From Cubamyces lactineus (lineage: Eukaryota; Basidiomycota; Agaricomycetes; Polyporales; Polyporaceae), in the NCBI GenBank assembly GCA_022376465.1, contig JACDTU010000010.1:496001-560000 (forward strand): a stretch of DNA of 64,000 nucleotides, written 5' to 3'. Below, in pieces: positions 56,449-64,000 of the stretch. The position numbers and the translations under genes were made by a program. The notes below the pieces were generated by a model. The model made no database searches, had not been told where the DNA came from, and saw only the letters and a list, made by a program, of their open reading frames with translations. The number at the start of each line of letters is the position of its first letter. The stretch's first letter is position 1.

Positions 56449-57564
56449 ATGTCGGTCCTACTCCCCCCACAAGCCAACTCTGCGGCGTCGCCAGAGGTGA
56501 TGACGGCTTACCGCTTCGTCCCAGGCAAGACGGAACCTCAGAAGGAGATCGTCCCCATTCCTGTACCAGGTCCGGATGAGGTGCTGGTCAAGATCCTCGC
56601 CGCCGGTGTCTGCCACTCCGACTGTCACCTGCTCGAAGCTTCTCCCTCGACCCCTCACTTCCCAACTACCTACACACTTGGCCACGAAGGCGCGGGCATC
56701 GTCGTGGCACACGGAGAGCAAGTCGCCAACGACCCCGACGCGTCCCGACGCGTCGCCATCGGGACGTACGTCGCTGTACTCCTCACGAACGCATGCGAGT
56801 CGCAGGAGTGCGACTGCTGCAGCCGCGGCCTTGCAAACATCTGCTTCACGCCCCCGATGCTTGGACTCGGCGCAGACGGATGCTGGGCGGAGTTCGTCAA
56901 GGCCCGCGCGAGCACCATCGTCCCAGTTCCAGGCAATAACCCCGACGATGCGCGGCTCACTCCTGGAGTGGTGGCGGCGGCGACAGACGCTGTGATGACA
57001 CCGTGGCGAGCCTTGAAGAGGGTGGCTGAGGTGAAGCCGGGACAGACGGTTGTCATCTTAGGGTGTGGAGGGTTGGGCTTGAACGCGGTCCAGATCGCGA
57101 AGATTGTGCTGGGTGCAGGGACAGTCATCGCCTGCGACGTCAGGCCCGAAAGCCTCGCGATAGCTCATGAGGTCGGTGCCGATTACGCGATCAAACCGGA
57201 CAGCGTGAAGGCGCTGCTGGCCGACAAAAACATTCTTGTGGACGTCGTCCTCGATTTGGTGGGGATCCAGCCGACCGTAGATGCAGCGACGGACATGCTC
57301 AGGCCCGGAGGGACGCTGATTTTGGTCGGGCTGGGAGCACCGGGAATCACGATGAGTCCACTTGCGTTGACGATGAAGCAGCTGGTCGTCAAAGGGAGCT
57401 TTGGGGGCGAATATCGGGATCTCGAGGAGTGCTTGGACGCTATCGCGGCAGGGAAGGTCAAGCCAAAGGTGGAGGAGAGGCCGATGGACGAGTGTGGGAA
57501 GGTCGTGCATGGGCTGACGAAGGGCCAAATCCGGGCCAGGGTAGCTCTCGTTCCCAAGTTGTAA
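56449..57564 (+). CDS. zinc-dependent alcohol dehydrogenase (MDR family), copy 1
   Basis: This single-exon gene encodes 371 residues, a probable cytosolic NAD(P)-linked alcohol dehydrogenase of the medium-chain superfamily. Catalytic zinc ligands are visible as Cys55 in GVCHSDC, His79-Glu80 in GHEGAG, and probably Asp180 in AAATDAV. The structural-zinc lobe has Cys116, 121, 124 and 132, spaced C-x4-C-x2-C-x7-C instead of the usual C-x2-C-x2-C-x7-C. The Rossmann motif is GCGGLG at 206-211, with an acidic residue at the end of the second strand (ACD, 230), which favours NAD. It lacks introns, unlike nearly every other gene here. A close tandem paralogue follows 850 bases downstream. The physiological alcohol or aldehyde is not known. 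The ATG lies directly after a GTG and gives the shortest sensible N-terminus. Confidence 0.92.
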   Translation: MSVLLPPQANSAASPEVMTAYRFVPGKTEPQKEIVPIPVPGPDEVLVKILAAGVCHSDCHLLEASPSTPHFPTTYTLGHEGAGIVVAHGEQVANDPDASRRVAIGTYVAVLLTNACESQECDCCSRGLANICFTPPMLGLGADGCWAEFVKARASTIVPVPGNNPDDARLTPGVVAAATDAVMTPWRALKRVAEVKPGQTVVILGCGGLGLNAVQIAKIVLGAGTVIACDVRPESLAIAHEVGADYAIKPDSVKALLADKNILVDVVLDLVGIQPTVDAATDMLRPGGTLILVGLGAPGITMSPLALTMKQLVVKGSFGGEYRDLEECLDAIAAGKVKPKVEERPMDECGKVVHGLTKGQIRARVALVPKL

Positions 57565-58417
57565 AACACGATGCTTTGATATGAGTATGCGAGGCTCACC
57601 AATTGTCATACTGGTGGGCTGTTCCTCGTGCCATGTGGACTCTTCCACGCCTATACCTAGCATTTCCAAGCTAGTAATGTTGGGGACATGTGGCAGCCTC
57701 AGTGTGCAGATTCGAAGAAGGTATGTGTGATTCTCAACCTTCTTCCAGGTGACATATTGATCAGGTGTGGTTGACATGTTGCTCGGTGATGCGGGGTTCG
57801 AAAGGCCACCTCATAGGCAACACAGGCAATAGGAGTGCCCGAGCATCGCCAGACTGCGAGGTGCGTGGATTAGGTGTCATACGTCAGCACAAAATCCTCG
57901 ACACCCGGGAGACAACGTAGCCGGAGCAGTCATACTTGGTCATAGCAAGATCTCTCCTAACAAGGAACTAAGTTCGCACTTATGGTCGAGATGCTTGGAT
58001 GAAACTTACAGTGTTGCGCAAGACTTGCGCGACCGCTTCTTCTCCATGGTGTTCATCAGGAACGAGTGTGAATGGCGGCGTGACGCCGCGAGCTCCGCTG
58101 TTGCACCGGAGCGTCCGGGTGTAGTTGCAGCTGGACCGGGTACGACGGCCCTTACTTCAAACGTGCAAGGCTAGTATGTACAATGATCCGGTGCAAAGTG
58201 CTCGGCCGCCAGACAGTTCGCAGGAGGGGGCGCACGAGTTGAAGCGTTACGAATCGGTTTGACATGCCTTACGAGAAGTACGTGGGGTATTGGGCTTTAG
58301 AGCGCAAATCTAGTTACGTGAGTGAGATCAATCAATGAGTGACGTACGAGAATCGTGAGAGTGTCGAACTCACCCAGCACCAGCAGAACATACAAAGGCA
58401 CACGAAGAGCACCCACG
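57565..58417. other. intergenic region between dehydrogenase copies
   Basis: This 853-base spacer has no recognisable gene. It should contain the promoter of copy 2, but no TATA element as clear as that of copy 1 was seen. Confidence 0.55.
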
Positions 58418-59569
58418 ATGTCGCAAGCACCACCAGGCCGTCTCAACATGTCGTCGTCTCACTCTACACAACCCAACGACTCTTCGAGTAGTCCGTCCGG
58501 TGCAATGACGGCCTATCGCTTCGTCCCAGGGAAGACAGAACCTCAGAAGGAGCTTATTCCCATCCCTGCTCCTGGCCCTGACGAAGTGCTAGTCAAAATC
58601 CTGGCTGCGGGCGTCTGCCATTCCGATTGTGACTTGCTCGAACCACCCCCCTCGTACCCGACGATCCCATACAGCTACACCCTTGGACATGAGGGCGCCG
58701 GCACCGTTGTAGCGCTTGGAGAGAAGGTCGCCAGAGACCCGGTCACTTCTCGACGCCTCGCCATCGGAACGTACGTCGCCGTGCTCACGACGAACGCATG
58801 CGAGTCGCCGGAGTGCGATGCGTGCAGCCGCAACCTCCCCAATCTATGCTTCACCGCGCCGAAGCTTGGAATCGGCGTAGACGGGTGCTGGGCGGAATAC
58901 ATCAAGGCTCGCGCGAGCACCATCGTCCCCGTCCCCGGCAACGACCCGAGCGATGCGCGGCTCGCCCCTGGGATAGTTGCGGCCGCGACGGACGCGGTGC
59001 TGACACCCTGGCACGCCTTGACGAGGGTGGCGGAGGTGAAGCGAGGACAGAACGTCGTACTCTTCGGGTGCGGAGGGTTGGGCCTGAACGCAATACAGAT
59101 CGCGAAGCATGTCCTAGGTGCAGGGACCGTCGTCGCGTCCGATATCAGACCCGAAAGTCTGGCCGTCGCTCGCAAGGTCGGCGCGGATTTGGCCGTCAAG
59201 CCAGACGAGGTGAAAGCCTTGCTTGTGGAGAAGAAGATCCTTGTGGACATCGTCGTCGATGTGGTCGGCGTCCAATCAACCGTGGATGCGGGTATAGATA
59301 TCCTCAGACCGGCCGGCACGCTCATGCTCATTGGGCTTGGGGCTGAGAGAGTTGAACTGCCTCTCCTGCCTGCAGCGATGAAGCAGCTCATCGTCAAAAC
59401 GACTTTCGGAGGGGATTGTCAGGACCTCGAGGAGTGTCTAGACGCGATCGCAGCGGGAAAGGTCAAGCCAGAGGTAGAGGAGAAGCCGATGGACGAGTGT
59501 GGGAAGGTTGTGCGCGGGTTGGCGAAGGGCGAGATCAGGGCGAGGGTGGCTCTTCTTCCCGGGCTCTAG
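58418..59569 (+). CDS. zinc-dependent alcohol dehydrogenase (MDR family), copy 2
   Basis: This intronless tandem paralogue of the preceding gene encodes 383 residues. From MTAYRFVPGKTEPQKE onward it aligns with copy 1 without large gaps, and most residues agree. GVCHSDC, GHEGAG, AAATDAV and GCGGLGLNA are all kept. The structural-zinc cysteines again have the C-x4-C spacing (CESPECDAC...C). The residue after the second strand is also Asp (ASD). Unlike copy 1 it has a Ser-rich N-terminal tail. An ATG at 58448 would shorten the tail by ten residues; both ATGs have A at -3. Differences cluster near the C-terminal third (VELPLLPAAMKQL), which could change substrate fit. Confidence 0.92.
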   Translation: MSQAPPGRLNMSSSHSTQPNDSSSSPSGAMTAYRFVPGKTEPQKELIPIPAPGPDEVLVKILAAGVCHSDCDLLEPPPSYPTIPYSYTLGHEGAGTVVALGEKVARDPVTSRRLAIGTYVAVLTTNACESPECDACSRNLPNLCFTAPKLGIGVDGCWAEYIKARASTIVPVPGNDPSDARLAPGIVAAATDAVLTPWHALTRVAEVKRGQNVVLFGCGGLGLNAIQIAKHVLGAGTVVASDIRPESLAVARKVGADLAVKPDEVKALLVEKKILVDIVVDVVGVQSTVDAGIDILRPAGTLMLIGLGAERVELPLLPAAMKQLIVKTTFGGDCQDLEECLDAIAAGKVKPEVEEKPMDECGKVVRGLAKGEIRARVALLPGL

Positions 59570-59779
59570 GCCTGGCATCCGTGACGTATGCCGTGTGTTA
59601 GGTATCAGTCCTTGGGCGATTTTTGTGCGCCTACCCGTAGGGAGTATAGCACTCATCGCAATGTAAACCTAACCTGTGTCATTGCGTTGCTGTGCACCGT
59701 GTAACGCGCCAGAGTCGGACTACTGCAGTCACGGCTTCACGAGCTGATGCTGCATCCTGCTGATGGTCTGTCGGACTAG

Positions 59780-60417
59780 AGCTACGCCAAGGCCTACGCG
59801 GCCACCATTGTCCCTGCTTTAGGCAACAGCTCAGAGGATACGCGGCCCAAGCGGGGCGCGGGCGCGGTCGCGGCAGCGATGGATGCGATTCTGACGCTTG
59901 ACCTGCGCTGAAGAGGGCCACCGAAGTGAAACCGGGGCAATGCATCGTAGTGCACAGATACAATGGGCTGGGATTGAACGCGACCTCAATCTCCAGGCAT
60001 GTCCTCGGTGCAAGGGTAGTCATCGCATCCGACATCAGTCGAATAGCCTTGCGCGCATGTTCGGCGCGAACTACGCTGGCTTACCCGATGTGATCATGGC
60101 GTTCCTCGTGGGGAAGAAGTTGCTAGTGAATGTTATAGCCGATTTGGTTGGCGTACAATTGACCTTCGACGCAGGGATAGATGCTAAGGACGTCAGGTTA
60201 GGCGCCAAAACGGTGGAGATATGACCGCTCACCGCCGCGATGAAGCAATCGATTGTCAAGACGAGGCATGGAGCGGATTTAGTAGACCTCTAGGACTCTG
60301 TGGGTGTCTATGCATTATATCACGGGCCCAAAGTGGAGCAAAGACGCAAGGACGAGAGTGAGGACGTTGTGTAGGGCTTGTCAGGCCTAGGGCGAAGTTG
60401 GAGGGAGAGTCGTTCCC
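59780..60417 (+). pseudogene. decayed third copy of the alcohol dehydrogenase
   Basis: Fragments in shifting frames match the middle and C-terminal parts of the two intact copies in the right order: AATIVPALGNSSEDTRP, VAAAMDAILTL, EVKPGQCIVVH, NGLGLNAT, SRHVLGARVVIASDIS, VGKKLLVNVIADLVGVQLTF, TAAMKQSIVKT and GPKVEQRRKDESEDVV. Stops and frameshifts interrupt it several times. The N-terminal third with the GHEGAG motif is missing. It lies directly downstream of copy 2, so the cluster once had at least three members. Confidence 0.85.
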
Positions 60418-61588
60418 ATAGGCCTCTTTCAAACAATGAGCTTCGATAGTCCGGAAGAAAAGGACACATCACCTCACAATGCCACGAGAATCCATAGCCG
60501 TAATTGAGCTGTGTTGCTGCGATGTCAATTGGCATGCGATCCGGTTGTATCCCGCGGAGACCGAGAATGAGATTCCTGGACTGTGGGCTCAACTGCCGAA
60601 ATCCGGTCATAAGTATACGATCACCGTGCATCGGAAGTTCCGTCTTGGGCGCGGTGACCGGCGGCATGGGTACTAGCGCCAGGGATGAGAATCCGTCTGA
60701 CTTTCATCTACCATGCTCCATCTAGAACTGGATGGGCAGCGTGTTTGCGTAGCCAATGGTGGATGTTCACGGGTGCATTTGCATTGTATGATGCACGTAG
60801 CATCAGAGCGTTGCGGCGAATACTACGTCAGATAGCGTGCGCTGTGTGTCCGTGTTGGTGGCCAATGTTTGCTCCAACGGATCACCGCCCAAGAATGATT
60901 TCGATAGGAACAGTAGATCAACTTGGCATATTAGCTGAAGGCCGACTATCAGAACCTCGTGTGGCGACGTGGTTGGTAAGGGGCGTACCATCGAAATTCC
61001 AACTTCGTCGCTCCGAAGAGGCAGCTTCGGTATTGTTCATGGGTGATATGAAACCTGCAACGATACTACTATCGTGCTGCCGCGGATATGGACTCGTGTA
61101 GTTGCACGCCCGATTCATCGGGTCATCCGCCCGTGCCTCAAGGCAACTGCCTTAGTTCACGCAGCTCACGTATGAGTACGCCTGCGATGTGCTCGAAATG
61201 TGCAATATTGTGTTTGATTAAACTGCAAACTGCAGATTCTGTGAGATGGGCTTGACTAACACACATGGGACTTACTACCGTACTACTTGAGGTGTGCGGC
61301 GAGCTTCTACGTGATCGTCTATGCTCGAATGCGAATACATGCATATGCAGGTCTGCGGAAGAACGACCAACTCACTACGGCGGACAACCGCTAGCCTTGT
61401 CATGGGCGCTTTATAGTAGGCGCCCGACATTAGACGGGCTCGGGTTTGTCATTGGGCTGAATTCGAGGACTCTAACCACGACTAGCTTCACCTACTCCTC
61501 CTGCTAGCACTTCAGCGGGCCAGTAGCTGTCCTACCTTGCATCCTCAAGCCGTCTTTGGCGATTGGACGGAAGTGCTGTGCAGTATAG
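60418..61588. other. intergenic stretch without a resolved gene (1.2 kb)
   Basis: Open frames at 60479-60676 and 60685-61101 (plus) are unassigned and overlap minus-strand frames of similar length. The right part should hold the promoter of the BolA gene. Confidence 0.45.
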
Positions 61589-62237
61589 ATGTTTGCTTCC
61601 AGGAGACTCGCCATCTCCGTCGTTCGAAACCGTCTATCCAAGCCGCACGTCATGGCGACCATGTCTACCGTCGCCCCCCACGCTTCTGATTCCGCTGCTG
61701 GATCGTCAGGAGGACCAGTTGAGATGTCTATGAGGGCCAAGGTATGTAGCCAATCCCAGCAATGCGCGTCCATGCCCGCTAATCGCCCACGTGCACTTGT
61801 TGATAGCTCACTGAGCTGCTGAAGCCCTCGCTGCTCGAGATCACCAATGATTCCTGGCAACATAGGCATCATGCGCCGATGAGGGTCGTGGGGGGTGGTA
61901 ACGGAGAGACTCGTACGTATTACCATTGCAACGCCCTCCATGTAGATCTTAGCTGTTTGTGCCTCTAACTGTGTTGCTCCTCCTCGTTGTCTAGACTTCT
62001 CGATTAATGTTGTATCAGAAGAATTCCAAGGGAAGGCACGTCCATGTCTCATGCACGATCTCTTTGCGACTTTGCTAACGTGTTGACGTCGTGCTTAACC
62101 ACTAATTATTCCCGCAGAACACCATGCAGCGACATCGGATGATCTACGCCGCGCTCTCGGATGAGTTTGCTGCAGGCCTACATGCGCTATCGTTGAAGAC
62201 TAAGACGCCTGCCGAAATTCAGCAGACTAAACAGTGA
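61589..62237 (+). CDS. BolA-family protein with mitochondrial-type presequence
   Basis: BolA proteins act with monothiol glutaredoxins in handling iron-sulphur clusters. Four exons (61589-61741, 61807-61912, 61995-62035, 62118-62237) give 139 residues. The N-terminus MFASRRLAISVVRNRLSK is Arg-rich and lacks acidic residues, like a mitochondrial targeting signal; an internal Met (MATMSTVAP) could start a cytosolic form. The BolA core reads LTELLKPSLLEITNDSWQHR, then HHAPMRVVGGGNGETHFS, SEEFQGKNTMQRHRMIYAAL and LHALSLKTKTPAE, with the conserved RHRxxY segment. Intron 62036-62117 uses a GC donor (AAG|GCACGT); only this join restores the conserved GKNTMQRHR sequence. The minus-strand open frame over this locus (61504-62052) is a shadow. 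Confidence 0.9.
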
Positions 62238-63502
62238 TGTCCAGGTGGCTCGCTATGAACCTGTTATTCCTACACCTTCGCTATTAGCCTTCATCGATTG
62301 CGAACCCTGGTCTACTATGTGTGCCAACCAAGTTGTGGGTGCAAGAGGAACGGTACCTTCGGCCGATCTACAACGCAGCAACGCGTATCCGTTTGTCGAC
62401 TTCATCAGCGGCTCCGAGACGATGATCCTCGAGTCAGACACGTCTCCAGGACCTGAGGCTAAAGACCGCAGTGGCTTTGATCCCGCGTTACCTACCTCAA
62501 ACACCGCGGCGGCATCAATGCAATGCAGCCCGCCCGAAATTGCTTGCAAGCCACGCTGTACACCTGTGCATATATGACGTTCTGGAAAGACACCGGCCAG
62601 CCGCTGATCGTGGATTATGAAAGTGCGGCGTGAACGGGGCTTGGTCTCGCTGGCGACAACAGGCGTCGTGGGTTATCCTCAAGTTGACCCTAGAGAGCGG
62701 ATTTGAACGGGGTGGCCTCCTCGAGTGCTAACAGAATTCTGGGATCGAAGTAGGAACAGACGACGACCTTTAACCTTCACGACCGGGCGATCATTCACAC
62801 TCCATTGGCCAACGGCGTCCGTTCTCCATGTCGATGTGCAACAACACCACAGTGTTGCACTTACCGTTGACACGACCAAGGCAGAAAGTGGCCATCAGGT
62901 GACTGTCGTACTGCTTTCAATGATCTGTGATCTAAGCTGACCGGCGGATCTCAGATACGCATAATCGCGGCTCGCCGGCGTAATGAAACGGGCGCTCATA
63001 AGAGCGTTAATCGTTGAAGTGCAGCGCAATTCTGACTCCGTCATTGAATCCCGGGCAGCACGGCTAGTTGCGTTCTGTTCACCAGGCCTTCCCGACTTCC
63101 CAGCTACTATTGTTGTTCTTGCACGCGTACTTGCCAATAGTGTCATGCGGGTTCAAAGGACCTGCCCGGCATCTTGCTCCGAACGTCTCCTCGTTCACGA
63201 CTGTCATCAGTCCCGTTGTCGACGTCCTCACGGATACGTGGAGACCGACTTGCCGCAGTAGAGGTGTGCAAGAGAATCACTACAGCATCCATTCAGGGCT
63301 TGGAGATCTCCTCCCGAGATCGAGAGCTCGCGTGTAAGATGTGCGCTACGACCCTGCAGCGCGGGTCTCCCCTGGAGCTTCCGCGACAGCCAACAGTTCG
63401 TTGTCCGAAAGGTATATAGAACCATGCTGGTCTCGATCCCACCCTTCCTCATCCTCCCAGTTTTCCTCTTCCCCCCAAGCTTCCTACTAGAGCGTTCAAG
63501 CC
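62238..63502. other. intergenic stretch without a resolved gene (1.3 kb)
   Basis: Overlapping frames on both strands at 62245-62577 have no recognised domain, nor do later plus-strand frames. From about 63430 the DNA is pyrimidine-rich and is the leader of the next gene. Confidence 0.45.
63413..63418 (+). promoter_or_regulatory. TATA-box-like element of the right-end gene
   Basis: TATATA lies 85 bases before the start codon at 63503 and is followed by a C/T-rich leader, the usual order in fungal promoters. Confidence 0.6.
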
Positions 63503-64000
63503 ATGCCGCCTCGTCAATCCTCCTCCAGCGATCCCTCCGGACGAGGCGAGCAGAGGCCAACGCTCCCGCCCATTCGCCAAATCTTTGGCCGTGAGTAGCT
63601 CCAGATCGTTTTCTCAATATTCGCATCTCACGACATTTCCCTCGTGCCCAGAGGAACTCTCGAGGTCCGTACCGCCCCAACAAGCACGGCAGGGCCTGTC
63701 ACCCCATATGAGCCGTCTGTCGCTAGCAGACGAAGATCCGCGACAGATGTCCCGTGGAGCGTCCTCTCCTGCTCCTCATGGGTATGCCCCTGGAACGCCT
63801 CACTCTTATCCTACGTATCCGGATATGCCAAGGCACCAACAATCCGCCGCGCACCATCCGCGTAACGCTTCGGATCCTTCAGCCTATCCAACTTACTCCC
63901 CTAATATGGCGCCACACCCCTCGCTTCAGGCATATCCCGCCGGTTACCCTACCCAACAGTACGGGCACATTCATCCACGCACCCCGATCCCGACCGGCAG
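63503..64000 (+). CDS. Pro/His/Tyr-rich protein, 5' part (possible transcription factor)
   Basis: The first exon, 63503-63590, and the start of the second, from 63652, are joined by a 61-nt GT-AG intron in phase; the gene runs off the right end. The visible 145 residues begin MPPRQSSSSDPSGRGEQRP, then LPPIRQIFGQELS, then a long segment rich in Pro, His, Ser, Tyr and Gln with repeated YP, HP and AP motifs. Such low-complexity N-termini are common in basidiomycete zinc-finger regulators, but no DNA-binding domain is inside the window. Function is therefore only suggested by composition. Confidence 0.65.

Noticed and set aside
57058..57777. Long minus-strand frame of 239 codons
   Set aside because: It is antisense to alcohol dehydrogenase copy 1; GC-rich codon use leaves the opposite strand open.
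61504..62052. Unbiased 182-codon minus-strand frame
   Set aside because: It is a shadow of the BolA gene on the plus strand, whose conserved core is split over exons and so hidden from simple ORF finding.
1..64000. CRISPR array, bacterial operon, prophage or secondary-metabolite core gene
   Set aside because: No direct-repeat array, no polyketide or peptide synthase motif and no prokaryotic gene order; the spliced genes show the DNA is fungal nuclear.

Overview
The window is nuclear DNA of a basidiomycete fungus, most likely an Agaricomycete. The evidence is eukaryotic genes cut by many short introns (mostly 40-100 nt, GT...AG), moderately high GC, pyrimidine-rich leaders, a fungal Zn(II)2Cys6 regulator, a Pho85-type cyclin, a Clr2-like protein and a Ty3/Gypsy-type Gag relic. 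Gene models were built by joining exons by eye. The splice junctions chosen keep frame across every join, but no transcript data were available.

Layout, left to right. 1-756: 3' end of mitochondrial 2-methylcitrate dehydratase. 7.5-10.8 kb: a 17-exon Zn2Cys6 transcription factor. 20.5-22.8 kb: a Pho85-type cyclin. 26.8-27.5 kb (minus): a small conserved protein of unknown function. 28.1-29.7 kb: a secreted pepsin-like aspartic protease. 30-34 kb: a degraded zone with an intact but orphan Gag ORF, a frameshifted pseudogene carrying a perfect 8-bp tandem duplication, and other short exon-like segments. 34.5-35.3 kb: an unidentified Ser/Pro-rich protein. From 41.4 kb on the window is gene-dense: NAA50 N-acetyltransferase (+), a C2H2 zinc-finger protein (-), DNA ligase I (+), a CREG-family secreted protein (+), an unidentified 514-residue protein (-) and a Clr2-like protein (-). 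At 56.4-60.4 kb lies a tandem cluster of zinc alcohol dehydrogenases: two intact intronless copies and one decayed copy. Then come a BolA-family protein with a mitochondrial-type presequence (61.6-62.2 kb) and the first two exons of a Pro/His-rich protein that runs off the right end.

The genes are mostly unrelated housekeeping and regulatory genes and do not form an operon or an evident biosynthetic cluster. Three links are visible. The two intact dehydrogenases and their relic are one tandem family. The Gag relic and the pseudogene with an 8-bp duplication mark past transposon activity. Methylcitrate dehydratase and BolA are both mitochondrial functions, but they lie 60 kb apart.

Long stretches (0.76-7.5, 10.8-20.5, 22.8-26.8 and 35.3-41.4 kb) yielded no gene I can defend. 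Intron-rich genes can hide there, because exons of 20-60 nt do not show as long ORFs.

The observations most worth following up are two GC-AG introns sharing the donor octamer GCACGTCC, the intronless dehydrogenase array with non-standard structural-zinc spacing, the orphan Gag ORF, the 8-bp duplication in a broken gene, and an in-frame presequence-like extension without an ATG ahead of DNA ligase I. I did not find an unmistakable new multi-gene system.
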